Below are positions 35,118-43,893 of a DNA stretch of 64,000 nucleotides, piece by piece. The number at the start of each line of letters is the position of its first letter. The stretch's first letter is position 1. A program made the position numbers and the translations under genes. The notes under the pieces were generated by a model. The model searched no databases, was not told the origin of the DNA, and saw only the letters and a program-made list of their open reading frames with translations. Source of the DNA: Fibrobacterota bacterium (GTDB lineage: Bacteria; Fibrobacterota; Fibrobacteria; UBA5070); NCBI GenBank assembly GCA_016715065.1, contig JADKBN010000029.1, positions 372,001 through 436,000 of the forward strand, in the 5' to 3' direction.

Positions 35118-36529
35118 ATCGAGCCTTGCGTGCTCTGGGCGTCGTGTTTTTCCTCTGCTTGGTGGCAAGGACAAATGCGGCGTTGCATTGCGATCTGTTG
35201 GAAGGAAAGGTGGGAGGGGACCGAATCCCTTTGGTGTTCTACGCGGCGGGATACACCGAGGCCGACCGTGCCCTGTACGAACAGGACGTGGCCGAGATCC
35301 GAGATTCGATCTTCCACCAGCCGCCGTTTCGCCGCTACCGCGACCGGTTTGTGGTGGTGCGCGCCTGGACCCCGTCCTTGCGATCCGGCCTGGTGGATAC
35401 ACCCACCGACAGCACATTCGGTGGGATCGGGATCACAAACCACATGCCGACGTTGGATTGGGCCGCGCTCAACCGTCTTGTGTTCGACGATACTTCCTTT
35501 CACTGCCGGGATTGGGATCACCACTCGCAGGTCGTTGCACATGGAGTGGTCCTCGCCAATGCATCGAGCATGGGAGGTTTGGCTTTTGGTCCGGGATGGA
35601 CCATCGCTCCCCGCGACATGCCCGGTACCACCCTCCACGAATTGGGGCATGTCCTGGGAGGTCTTTCCGAAGAATACGGCGAGGCGACAGATGGCCGCGG
35701 TGGCTCGTGGAATCCACTGGGTGATCCCGTCCGTCCCATCCGAAACACCTGGAGGAGCCCGAGTCGGGATTCGATCCCGTGGAGGGTCTGGTTGGATCCA
35801 TCCACTCCCGTGCCAACCCCTCAGATCTCCGCTTGGGAAGGAAAAATTGGCGCGTTCGAGGGTGGCGACGGTCTGGCCACCGGGCGCTACCGGCCGTTCC
35901 TGGAATGCCGGATGCGCAATGGGAACCGCGCTTTTTGTCCGGTCTGCCAAGAGGCTCTTGCCGAGGGGATCCTGACCTCGAGTCCGAGCGAGAGCTCCCG
36001 CACCTTCGGCTTGGACTCCATTTCGCCCCAGACGGGCGGACGCGGGCCGTGGACCTACCAGGCCGTTGTCACCGATGGAAAGGTGGTCGTGCGCCCCTTC
36101 CGTGATTCGCTACCACCGACTCTGCGGTGGCGCTTCCGAGGAGCGGATCTTCCTGGTTCAAGGGAGGAGGTTTGGGTGGACTCTCTTTCTGGTGATGGAA
36201 TATTGGAAGCGATCCTTGCCCAACCGTCCCCCTTCATCCGCAACCCCGACCTGATCCCCCGCGATACGCTCCGCTGGACGGTGCGCAAATCGTCGGGAGC
36301 CGTGGCGAGAAAAGGACGGATGGACGCAATCCGTCGGATCGGACCGGGGCTGTTTCTTGTTTCTGGAGTCAGCGAACTTCCCATCGCTCGGGATCTCCAA
36401 GGACGCAGCTTGGGCTTGATCGTGGTCGGTGTGGTCGCGGATGGCCGAATGGTGAAGGTGAAGGGAAGCATGGGTCCGGTGGTATGGGAGAGCTCGCCGG
36501 GAGTCGGGGTCATCGAGTTGCTACACTGA
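35114..36529 (+). CDS. M64-family secreted metallopeptidase, array copy 7 (variant SEEY)
   Basis: A 471-residue paralogue, ATGA-coupled to copy 6. Signal peptide 1-22, then ALHCDLLEGKVGGDRIPL. HELGH at 175-179 is intact, but the following DEY is EEY (LSEEY), so the acidic residue at the conserved Asp position has changed from Asp to Glu. IPWRVWLDPSTPVPTP, IGAFEGGDGLATGRYRP, ECRMRNG and FCPVCQEA are present. The tail diverges from the others (VVGVVADGRMVKVKG). It is the last copy; the Omp85-like gene starts 7 bases after its stop. Confidence 0.86.
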   Translation: MNRALRALGVVFFLCLVARTNAALHCDLLEGKVGGDRIPLVFYAAGYTEADRALYEQDVAEIRDSIFHQPPFRRYRDRFVVVRAWTPSLRSGLVDTPTDSTFGGIGITNHMPTLDWAALNRLVFDDTSFHCRDWDHHSQVVAHGVVLANASSMGGLAFGPGWTIAPRDMPGTTLHELGHVLGGLSEEYGEATDGRGGSWNPLGDPVRPIRNTWRSPSRDSIPWRVWLDPSTPVPTPQISAWEGKIGAFEGGDGLATGRYRPFLECRMRNGNRAFCPVCQEALAEGILTSSPSESSRTFGLDSISPQTGGRGPWTYQAVVTDGKVVVRPFRDSLPPTLRWRFRGADLPGSREEVWVDSLSGDGILEAILAQPSPFIRNPDLIPRDTLRWTVRKSSGAVARKGRMDAIRRIGPGLFLVSGVSELPIARDLQGRSLGLIVVGVVADGRMVKVKGSMGPVVWESSPGVGVIELLH

Positions 36530-36536
36530 AGCGATC

Positions 36537-37568
36537 ATGCGCCTTGTTCTTCCGATCGCGTTCCTATCCGCTTCGTTGTCCTACGCCGACTTGGGCGGCA
36601 AGCTCCTTCCCATCCCCGTCGCCTTCACCTCTCCGGAAACCGGGCCTGGTGGCGGGGCGAAGTTGCGGTGGCAGGATCCGCTGGACAAGCCGGGCTTCGC
36701 CGACCTGACCGGATATCTCACGGTTCGGTCTCAGTGGAATGTGGATGCGGAAATCTTGCGCGATTCGTTGTTCGGGCTCTGGAGGTTGGGCGCTACCGCG
36801 GAGGTCGGGGAATTTCCGGCCAAGTGGTACGGTCTGGGAAATCCGCCTCCCGACGAGATGGAGAGCGAATACACGCCGCGATACCTCGGCGCCGAGTTTT
36901 CCGTGGGGAGATGGTTGCCGGCGGGTTGGCGGGTGGGGGGGCGTTTCCAGGCGGAACAGTGGCAGATCCAAGCGCAAGATCGGGGAGCGTTCCATGCCGC
37001 GACTTGGACTGGCCAGAAGGGAGGATTGGAGGCCAACGCCGGGATGGAGCTGGTTTTCGAGGGGCGTGATCTGCCGACAAACCCCACCGAAGGGCTGTAT
37101 GCCAAATCCGCGGTGACCGTCGGTCTGCCCATCGGCGATTTCCTCTGGCAAAATCTGGTGCTGGATCTTTCGATGACAAAATCTGCCGGTTCCTTCACGG
37201 GCGTGGTCCGGCTCCGCCACGACGAGGCCTGGGGCGGCGTGCCCTTCTGGCGGGTTCCTTCCTTGGGGCACAAGAGATATCTGCGAGGCTTGCCGGATCG
37301 TCGCCTGAGAGGCGAGGTCGCCGAGTGCATCGGATCCGAGGCGCGGTGGAACGGCCTGGAGGTGGCGGGATTTGCGCTGCAACCGGCCCTGTTCGCCGAG
37401 CTGGGGCGCTCGGGAGGCCATGCCGATGTGTGGCAGGAAGAAATGAATCCAGCAGCCGGTGGCGGGCTGCGTGTCCCGCTCGCGGGGGGCAAGGCGGTTC
37501 TCCGCGCCGATTACGGGTGGTCGTTCTACGGCAGCGGCCTGTACGTGGATTTCGGACAGGCCTTCTAG
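36537..37568 (+). CDS. Omp85/surface-antigen-like outer-membrane barrel without POTRA domains
   Basis: A 343-residue outer-membrane protein: signal peptide to about residue 17, then strands throughout and the C-terminus FGQAF with terminal Phe. The segment KRYLRGLPDRRLRGEVAECIG (about 242-262) resembles the conserved RGY/RG loop of Omp85 barrels. The N-terminus enters the barrel directly (GGKLLPIPVAFTSPETG), so POTRA repeats are missing. Similar stand-alone barrels are annotated as bacterial surface antigen (D15-like). It is 7 bases after the last M64 gene and likely cotranscribed; it could help surface display of the peptidases, but that is inference. Confidence 0.72.
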   Translation: MRLVLPIAFLSASLSYADLGGKLLPIPVAFTSPETGPGGGAKLRWQDPLDKPGFADLTGYLTVRSQWNVDAEILRDSLFGLWRLGATAEVGEFPAKWYGLGNPPPDEMESEYTPRYLGAEFSVGRWLPAGWRVGGRFQAEQWQIQAQDRGAFHAATWTGQKGGLEANAGMELVFEGRDLPTNPTEGLYAKSAVTVGLPIGDFLWQNLVLDLSMTKSAGSFTGVVRLRHDEAWGGVPFWRVPSLGHKRYLRGLPDRRLRGEVAECIGSEARWNGLEVAGFALQPALFAELGRSGGHADVWQEEMNPAAGGGLRVPLAGGKAVLRADYGWSFYGSGLYVDFGQAF

Positions 37569-37577
37569 CCTCGAGAG

Positions 37578-38132
37578 TTACGCCTTGACCACCTTGGTGT
37601 CGGCGATCTGGTCGTGGATGCAACGGCGCTCGGCACCGAAGATCATCAGGGTGTCCACCAAGGTGAAAATGGCCCCGGCGACGGGGATCTGGCCGATCAG
37701 GCCGGTGATTCCTTGGCGCAAGAACAGCCAGCGGGCCCAGGAAATGTCGGATCCATCCATGCGGACGATCTTGATCTCCAATATTTTCTTGCCGAGGCTT
37801 GCCGAATGCGAGGCCACCAGCGCGCATTGGATCACCACTGCGATCATGACCCAGATTCCCCCGAACATCATCGCGGAGGAAATGCCTTCGCCGCCATCTG
37901 CGACCGAGCCGAAGGCAAAGATCGCGATGAGAATTCCGGCGGGCAATCCCATGAACAAGCCGTCCACGATCGCGGCCCCCAACCGAGTGAGAAAGTCGGC
38001 CATCTCGAGGTCGTCGGGATCTTTCCCGAGGTCAGGTGCGATCTCAGCGGACGAGAAACGATAAGGATTTTCGGAGTTCAGAGGTTTGCCTTGGATGTGG
38101 GCGTCGCTGGTTGCCCGCGATCGAGCAAGCAT
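37578..38132 (-). CDS. RDD-family membrane protein
   Basis: A protein of up to 184 residues with an RDD domain: three hydrophobic helices (about 52-75, 88-112, 150-172), the segment ASLGKKILEIKIVRMDG, and the ending CIHDQIADTKVVKA shared with the RDD proteins at 48407 and 49067. RDD proteins are small inner-membrane proteins; at least one has been reported as a Na+/H+ antiporter, but most are unassigned. The start is uncertain: the ATG at 38130-38132 lies right at the upstream terminator, and by analogy with relatives (starting near NPYR) translation may begin about 18 codons later. Confidence 0.75.
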   Translation of the reverse strand: MLARSRATSDAHIQGKPLNSENPYRFSSAEIAPDLGKDPDDLEMADFLTRLGAAIVDGLFMGLPAGILIAIFAFGSVADGGEGISSAMMFGGIWVMIAVVIQCALVASHSASLGKKILEIKIVRMDGSDISWARWLFLRQGITGLIGQIPVAGAIFTLVDTLMIFGAERRCIHDQIADTKVVKA

Positions 38133-38172
38133 AAAAAAAGCCCACCCTCCCGAAATGCAGGGAAGGGTGGGC
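38133..38172 (-). terminator. Rho-independent terminator after the DUF4914 gene
   Basis: On the minus strand a 12-13-base GC stem with one bulge (38140-38151 with 38160-38172) is followed by seven T. It ends the transcript of the 38198-40126 gene and abuts the start of the RDD gene. Confidence 0.88.
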
Positions 38173-38197
38173 TCGAACTAGCGAGTTGCCGCGAAGA

Positions 38198-40126
38198 TCA
38201 GAACGGCATCAGGTTGGCGTAGTCCTCGTGCGATCCGTTGTCCAAGCAGCATTGGATGATCTGCTTGCCCAGAGGGTCGAGCTCCGACACGTTGAACTGA
38301 GGCAGTTCCTTGCGGAAGAAGGCCAGCAAGATCTCTGCGCCCTTGTCGTAGGTTTCTTCGCCCACTTCGGGCTGGGTTTCCGGCTGCAAGAACCAGCGCG
38401 GAATCATGGTGCCTTCGATCTGCATGTGCCAGGGCACGGAACCCAACAGCGGACTGCGCGCCGGAACCAACTGGTCGGGACGGAAGCGGGCGCCTCCGCG
38501 ACGAGCCAGGTATTCACGCGTGAGCCAGGAGCTCATGAAGCCGATCTTCCAGGAGCCCACGTGCTGGTTGGGGATCAGGATGTTGCGCGTGTCCGGAGTG
38601 CTGCGGATCTGCTCCAACAGGAGGTTGGCTTGATCCACCCGGCGACCGGTGCAGAACGGCCAGTAGGATCCGACGCCTTCCGAGCCCATGCCGCCCGTCA
38701 CGTCCACGATGGAAGGATTGGCGTGACCGCGAGGGGCGACCAAGCGCCAGAGCCAAGCCAGCGATGGCGGAATGATGTGAAACAGTCCCATGATGCCGTA
38801 GGTGGGATTCTGCTTGGAGTTGGGAGGGCAACGCACGCCAAAGGAACGGACGTTCACTTCCACCGGTCCGGTGTGGATCCCTTGCATCATCTCGCGGGGC
38901 ACGATCACGCGAGGATTGGGGCAACGCTTGCCGGGAGCGTCTTCCGTGTGCTCCCACAGCAGACACATGCCGCCTGGAGCCACGTAGTGGTTCAGGTACA
39001 ACAACGGGATCTTGGAATTGATGCACATCTCTTCCAGGTGAGGATCCGTGCCGTAATGGGTGATCATGTCGGAGCGGATGAACCATCCGGCTTCGGCGTC
39101 GGCCACGTGCAGGCGGGTTTTGCCTTTGTTGTACGCGGTGTGCGCGGCGCCCATGTCGTCCATGGCCGGGTACAGCTTGCAGGCGGTGGGGAGCGTCAGA
39201 TAGCGCTTCTCACCGGTCTGGGTGTGCACGCCCAACAGCAATCGACCATCCGGCTGCCGATGGATGTGCTCCAGCATTTCCGACTTGCCGCCGCCCGATG
39301 CGCCTTCGTGCATGAAGGTCACGATGTTGTCGTAGGGGGTTTCCACCTGGACGGCCGAGCAGTGGTTGGTCACCCAGCCTTCTTTCTCACCTTTGTCGAT
39401 CAGGGTGGAGTAGATGCCCTTTTTGGCAGACGGGCCCGGGTACAGGTTGTAGGAGAAGATCTCCTGGTAGTCGGGCAGACGCTTGTGGACCACCACTTGC
39501 TTGCCATTGAAGTGGGTGTGGCGGAAGGGCGGAGCCACGAACACGATGGCGCCCTTGACGGTGAAGTCGTCGGGAACCTGGTGGCCGGCAATGAAGCCTT
39601 GCAAGTCGGCCATCATGCCAGCGAAGAAGCCGGCATTGCGGGGGCAGATCAGAAGCGATCCGTAGCCGAGCTCGTCCGGACCCGAGTAGAACGGAAGCAC
39701 GATGAGTTCGCGCTGGGCGAGCCAATCGAAGGTTTCCTGGCGCACGGAATCGAAGGGCTTGTTGAAGCGCGCCAGATAGGTGGGCTTGTCGGTGGGGTCG
39801 GTGTCGGCGATGACCATGGCGTCCGGGTCGCGGCGGCGCATGGCTTGGTCAGGGTAATTGACGGAAACGCCGTTGATCGCCTTGACCACCTGCGCTTCGA
39901 TCATGCGACCGTTGCCGGGGACCTCGTAGGCGACCTGGTAGGTTCCTTGGTCGCTGCGATTGTTATCCGACCAATCGGTCGTGTTGACCTCGCGGCCAAG
40001 TGCCCAGTCCAGAAGGTCCTCGCGTTTTTCCGCGACGAGGATCCCACGTGCACGGCCCAAAAGGTCCGCCACGTCCTGGGGGAGCTTCAAAGAGCGCCAG
40101 TTTTCCCCGAAGTTGATCACGCCCAT
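38198..40126 (-). CDS. DUF4914-type P-loop protein related to PEP carboxykinase
   Basis: A 642-residue cytoplasmic protein. A P-loop EGASGGGKSEM lies at about 274-284, and the surrounding strands (VTFMHEG, HVADAEAGWFIRSDM) resemble the PEP-carboxykinase fold; I assign it to DUF4914 from memory of that family. The reaction is unknown; kinase-like phosphate transfer with ATP or GTP is plausible. The start MGVINFGENWRSL (ATG at 40124-40126) has GGAGG upstream; an alternative longer start adds 22 residues. It has its own terminator and is divergent from 40236. Confidence 0.68.
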   Translation of the reverse strand: MGVINFGENWRSLKLPQDVADLLGRARGILVAEKREDLLDWALGREVNTTDWSDNNRSDQGTYQVAYEVPGNGRMIEAQVVKAINGVSVNYPDQAMRRRDPDAMVIADTDPTDKPTYLARFNKPFDSVRQETFDWLAQRELIVLPFYSGPDELGYGSLLICPRNAGFFAGMMADLQGFIAGHQVPDDFTVKGAIVFVAPPFRHTHFNGKQVVVHKRLPDYQEIFSYNLYPGPSAKKGIYSTLIDKGEKEGWVTNHCSAVQVETPYDNIVTFMHEGASGGGKSEMLEHIHRQPDGRLLLGVHTQTGEKRYLTLPTACKLYPAMDDMGAAHTAYNKGKTRLHVADAEAGWFIRSDMITHYGTDPHLEEMCINSKIPLLYLNHYVAPGGMCLLWEHTEDAPGKRCPNPRVIVPREMMQGIHTGPVEVNVRSFGVRCPPNSKQNPTYGIMGLFHIIPPSLAWLWRLVAPRGHANPSIVDVTGGMGSEGVGSYWPFCTGRRVDQANLLLEQIRSTPDTRNILIPNQHVGSWKIGFMSSWLTREYLARRGGARFRPDQLVPARSPLLGSVPWHMQIEGTMIPRWFLQPETQPEVGEETYDKGAEILLAFFRKELPQFNVSELDPLGKQIIQCCLDNGSHEDYANLMPF

Positions 40127-40235
40127 GACTTGCCCTCCATCACTGAATCGTTTGATATATGGACCAGAGCGTCCAAAAATAGCCATTCGCATTCTTGACG
40201 GAAAGTCCTAGAGGACCTGTTGGTCGGATTTCTAC

Positions 40236-41252
40236 ATGACCACTACGATGTTGACCGTCCTGATGCCAGCCCTCCTCGCTTCCTCCCAGGTGTTTTTACC
40301 TGCCTGGAACCAGGAAATCTCGGAAATGCACCGGGCTTTGCACCCTCACTCCATGGGATATCTGGACGCGGCGCAGTTCCAAAGTCTCTCTCCGAACGAC
40401 CGGATTGACCACCCTCGCTTGGGTCGGCTGGAGGGGTTCACGGAGTATCGCCGGGCGACGGTGGTTCTGATGGGGCCGGATTCCAGCGCCGAAACCCGGT
40501 TTGGACTGGAAGGATCCCTGCAAACGGGCGGTTGGACTTCGGATCTGTACATCGTGTCTGCACCTCCGTTGCACCGCCAGACCCATGCTTGGTCGGCAGG
40601 TGTGGCCGGATCTTCCATGGCCTGGGAACTGTCCGGAGTGGCCGGGCTGCATCACATCGCTCCCACCATGTGGCGAGGGCTCGCAGGCGACCGCGATGCC
40701 GACGGTTCCACCGACCTCTGGGCCTTGGTGCGCTGGCAACGCTTCGGAGCCCGAGCGATCGTGGATCAACAAGGCCTGATCTCGGGCCGATGGGCGCTTC
40801 TCTCCGACCCAAAGCCCTTGCGCATGCAACGGATGTGGTTTTGGCCCCAGGTGGAAGGGTCGCTCGGGTACGTGCGTTCGGATGCCAATCTGTGGTCGGC
40901 GCAGGATGCTTTGGGAGGAGATCTACGGTTTCCGGTCCTGGACGATCGCATCGCCTTGCGGTTTGATGCCGGGACGGATGGTTTTCATTTCGGGCAGGTC
41001 GCGACCAGCATTGATCCGCAAGGCCTGGTAGGACTGGATCTGACCGCAGGAAGACGGTACGAGACTTGGTTTCCGGGATTGCGCTTGCGGCTGCCCGTGT
41101 TCACGTTTTCGGTCAACGATCCCGACGAGCTCGCCGCCCACGGCGAACGTGGCGCGTTGGTTTGGTCCATGCGTTTCCAGATGACCTGGGAAGACGGCCA
41201 GACCTGGTACGCTCCGGGGCGTCGCGGTCCCCCTTCGGAGGCATTCAGGTGA
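40236..41252 (+). CDS. Exported barrel-like protein, function unknown
   Basis: A 338-residue protein with a signal peptide (LTVLMPALLASSQVF) and a body of alternating aromatic/polar strands (WSAGVAGSSMAWELSG, RRYETWFPGLRLRLPVF), so an outer-membrane or periplasmic beta protein is likely. It lacks a clear terminal-Phe strand. A DRDADGSTD loop around residue 150 could bind calcium. Its stop overlaps the GTG start of a small lipoprotein gene, so the two are coupled. No family is recognised. Confidence 0.58.
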   Translation: MTTTMLTVLMPALLASSQVFLPAWNQEISEMHRALHPHSMGYLDAAQFQSLSPNDRIDHPRLGRLEGFTEYRRATVVLMGPDSSAETRFGLEGSLQTGGWTSDLYIVSAPPLHRQTHAWSAGVAGSSMAWELSGVAGLHHIAPTMWRGLAGDRDADGSTDLWALVRWQRFGARAIVDQQGLISGRWALLSDPKPLRMQRMWFWPQVEGSLGYVRSDANLWSAQDALGGDLRFPVLDDRIALRFDAGTDGFHFGQVATSIDPQGLVGLDLTAGRRYETWFPGLRLRLPVFTFSVNDPDELAAHGERGALVWSMRFQMTWEDGQTWYAPGRRGPPSEAFR

Positions 41253-41617
41253 AGGCACAGACCTTGGCGGGGGCGATGGCGGTTGTTTGCTCGCTCTCTG
41301 GATGTTTGGGGGAGTTGTACGGTGGGGATCCCCGGATCCAATTGCGCAACCGATCGGGTGGCGCGAAGATCGTCGAACTGCGCTTGGGAGAGCCCACACG
41401 TCCCGCCTGGCAACATGAGTTCGATCCCTCGGTGGATTCCGCAGGCCTTTCGGAGGTGGTGGAACTTCCCGCCGCCGGCGAGCTGCGGTTCACCGCTCGC
41501 CTGACGGGGGATTCCTTGGATACGCTGGTTTCCTTCCAACGCCGGGTTCCGGTGGGCGGATTTTGTCAGGTGGAGATCGCCCGCGACCCCGACGGCCTCT
41601 TTCGCGCGAAGGACTGA
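41249..41617 (+). CDS. Small lipoprotein, function unknown
   Basis: A 122-residue lipoprotein: the signal peptide ends in the lipobox LSGC at about residues 16-19. The mature part is beta-rich (VELRLGEPTRPAW, LRFTARLTGD, VSFQRRVPVGGF) and looks like a small sandwich. The GTG start at 41249 overlaps the upstream stop (GTGA); a much longer frame upstream is only the shadow of the preceding gene. Probably works with that barrel-like protein. It ends 3 bases before the convergent DUF58 gene. Confidence 0.62.
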   Translation: MKAQTLAGAMAVVCSLSGCLGELYGGDPRIQLRNRSGGAKIVELRLGEPTRPAWQHEFDPSVDSAGLSEVVELPAAGELRFTARLTGDSLDTLVSFQRRVPVGGFCQVEIARDPDGLFRAKD

Positions 41618-41620
41618 GCC

Positions 41621-42928
41621 CTAGAGTTTTCCGGAGCCTTTGATCGAGAGGTACCTGGCAACAAGTTCCTCGTGCAAGGTGGAGGGGGACGCCTCCAGGA
41701 GCAACCTCGAGGGAAGGCCCAGGCGCCGGATGGCCTCCCTTCGTTCTTCCAAGAGGTGCAACAGGGAGGCCTGGGTCCGCGCGGTGGGGAAATCCTTCGG
41801 CTCGGCTTCCAGGGCCTGATCCAGGGCGGTTTCGCGAAGCGAGGCGCACAGGACCAGATGGCGCGTGCGCACCAGCGAAAGCGCGGCGTGGAGCGTGCTG
41901 GAATCCTCTTCTTCCAGCAAAGTCAACAGAACCACCAAAGCGCGTCGACGCACCCTGGAACGAAGCTCTTCGGTGGCCGCCAGATAGTCCGGCGGGGAAG
42001 AGTCCGGTTGGAGATCGTACGTGCCTTCCAGCAACCGATCCAGCCCCGCACGGCCCTTGGTGGGGGGAATGTAGCGACGGACGCGATCGGAAAAACACAG
42101 CAGTCCCACCGCGTCGCCTTCGCGGATGGCCGTCCAGGCCAGGCGCATGGCCGCTTCCAGGCAATGGTCGAAATGCGACTTTTCGCCGTCTCGTCGCACC
42201 ATGCGTCGTCCCGCATCCAAAAGGATGATCACCTGCTGGTCGCGTTCCTCCTGGTATTCCCGCGAAATGGGCCGGCCTTGGCGCGCGGTGGCCTTCCAAT
42301 CGATGCCGCGCAAGGGATCGCCCTGGCGGTACTCGCGGAGCTGGTGGAACTCGGTGCCTTCGCCGCGGCGGCGCTTGCGGTGGACCCCGGAGCGCTGCAG
42401 ACGGGAACTGGCATCGGGAAGGCTGGATCCTCGCAGCAAGGCGAGTTCCGGGAACACGCGGACGGTTTCCGGTTTTCCCAGCATCAGCCGACGCCGCCAA
42501 AGCCGGGAAGGGGAATCCACCAGCACCTCGACGCCCTCGAACACGTGGTCACCGCGCAGCGGGGGCGTCAGGGTCTCCGGGCAAGACAATTCTTGTCCCG
42601 CCTTGAGGCTTCCGGCCAAGGGGTGGCCCGACATGGCCCAATGCGCCGGGTGGTGGTCGAACACCTCGATGTGCACGCCGCGCCCCTCGCGGTGCGAAAC
42701 GGTCACCACGACTTCCGACTGCCGCCCCTGGATCCAGCCACTGGAATGGGACCGCCGCACATCCAGCTGGGGCGTGCGATGACCCCGCAAGAAATCCTGC
42801 AAGATCCAAAGCATCACACCCAGGCTGGCCCAACGCCAGGGTTCGGCGTGAAACCGGGTCCATTCCAGGACGCCGCCGACCGCGACCCATCCCGCGAGGG
42901 CGATCAGAAGTCGGGGGGATGGGATCAT
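41621..42928 (-). CDS. DUF58 domain protein
   Basis: A 435-residue protein. Two N-terminal hydrophobic segments (about 5-20 and 33-45) are followed by the DUF58 core: FHQLREYRQGDPLRGIDWKATARQGRP, with the conserved REY..GD..R.IDW pattern, then a von Willebrand A-like region beginning VIILLDAGRRM. DUF58 proteins are regularly encoded next to MoxR ATPases and are thought to be their clients. It is the last gene of the operon; its ATG overlaps the MoxR stop. Confidence 0.87.
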   Translation of the reverse strand: MIPSPRLLIALAGWVAVGGVLEWTRFHAEPWRWASLGVMLWILQDFLRGHRTPQLDVRRSHSSGWIQGRQSEVVVTVSHREGRGVHIEVFDHHPAHWAMSGHPLAGSLKAGQELSCPETLTPPLRGDHVFEGVEVLVDSPSRLWRRRLMLGKPETVRVFPELALLRGSSLPDASSRLQRSGVHRKRRRGEGTEFHQLREYRQGDPLRGIDWKATARQGRPISREYQEERDQQVIILLDAGRRMVRRDGEKSHFDHCLEAAMRLAWTAIREGDAVGLLCFSDRVRRYIPPTKGRAGLDRLLEGTYDLQPDSSPPDYLAATEELRSRVRRRALVVLLTLLEEEDSSTLHAALSLVRTRHLVLCASLRETALDQALEAEPKDFPTARTQASLLHLLEERREAIRRLGLPSRLLLEASPSTLHEELVARYLSIKGSGKL

Positions 42929-43893
42929 TTCCGCGGGGCCGGAGTCTGGTCCACCAAGCCGGCCAGCAAGCGATCGGCCGACAGTCCGTCCAGGTCGGAT
43001 TCCGGCGAGGTGGCCACGCGGTGGCGCAACACCGGCAACACGGAGCGACGCACGTCGTCGGGAGTGGTGAAGTCGCGACCGTCCAAGGCGGCCAAGGCGC
43101 GCGAGAACCGCACCAAAGCGATACCTCCGCGCGGCCCCGCTCCCATCGCGATCCCTGGCCAACCGCGGGTCGCGCGAACCAGACGCACCGCGTAGTCGGC
43201 CAGTTGGGGTTCCACGCGGATCCGGCTGACCATTTCCTGCAAGGCCACCAGCCCGTCCGGGCTCAACACCGTCCGCACCTGATCCACGTCCAAAATATCG
43301 CCCACCCGGTTTTCCGTCACCAGGCGTACCAGCTCCACCTCTTCTTCGGCTACCGGGTAGTCGATCTCGATCTTGGCCAGGAAACGGTCCAATTGGGCTT
43401 CGGGAAGCGGGTAGGTTCCCTCCTGCTCCACCGGGTTCTGGGTGGCCAGGACCATGAACGGTTTCGGGAGCATATGCGAAACGCCTTCGATGGTGGCTTG
43501 GCGCTCCTGCATGGCCTCCAGCAGGGCCGATTGGGTCTTGGCGGGAGCGCGGTTGATTTCGTCGGCCAAGATCAGGTTGGCGAACACGGGTCCCTTGCGG
43601 GTGGAAAACGACTGGGTGCGCGGGTCGAAGATGGCGTGGCCGGACACGTCCGCCGGCATCAGGTCCGGAGTGAACTGGATGCGCGAGAATTCCCCCCCGA
43701 AGGCCTTGGCCAAGGCGCGCACCAGCAAGGTCTTGCCCAGTCCGGGAACGCCTTCCAGCAACACGTGGCCCCCGGCCAGCAGGCTTGCCAAAACCTGGTC
43801 GACCACTTCGGCTTGGCCCACGACGGCCTTGCCGATCTCTTCGCGAAGCGAGGTGGCGGTTTCAAGAGGCATGGACAGGGTGGGTTCGGTCAT
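42925..43893 (-). CDS. MoxR-family AAA+ ATPase
   Basis: A 322-residue AAA+ chaperone-type ATPase. Walker A is GVPGLGKT at about 48-55, Walker B is LILADEINRAP at about 107-117, sensor 1 is MVLATQNPVEQEGTYPLPEAQ, and the C-terminal AAA lid carries HRVATSPE. MoxR proteins are thought to insert metals or help assemble complexes together with VWA-domain proteins. It overlaps the DUF58 gene downstream and the DUF4350 gene upstream by 4 bases each, so all three are tightly coupled. Confidence 0.94.
   Translation of the reverse strand: MTEPTLSMPLETATSLREEIGKAVVGQAEVVDQVLASLLAGGHVLLEGVPGLGKTLLVRALAKAFGGEFSRIQFTPDLMPADVSGHAIFDPRTQSFSTRKGPVFANLILADEINRAPAKTQSALLEAMQERQATIEGVSHMLPKPFMVLATQNPVEQEGTYPLPEAQLDRFLAKIEIDYPVAEEEVELVRLVTENRVGDILDVDQVRTVLSPDGLVALQEMVSRIRVEPQLADYAVRLVRATRGWPGIAMGAGPRGGIALVRFSRALAALDGRDFTTPDDVRRSVLPVLRHRVATSPESDLDGLSADRLLAGLVDQTPAPRK

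Noticed and set aside
26597..36529. Peptidase array as a CRISPR-like or retron-like repeat system
   Set aside because: The repeat unit is a full protein-coding gene of about 1.4 kb; no short direct repeats with unique spacers occur.
38186..40198. Long plus-strand frame opposite the DUF4914 gene
   Set aside because: Antisense shadow; the minus-strand product has a P-loop and a good ribosome site.
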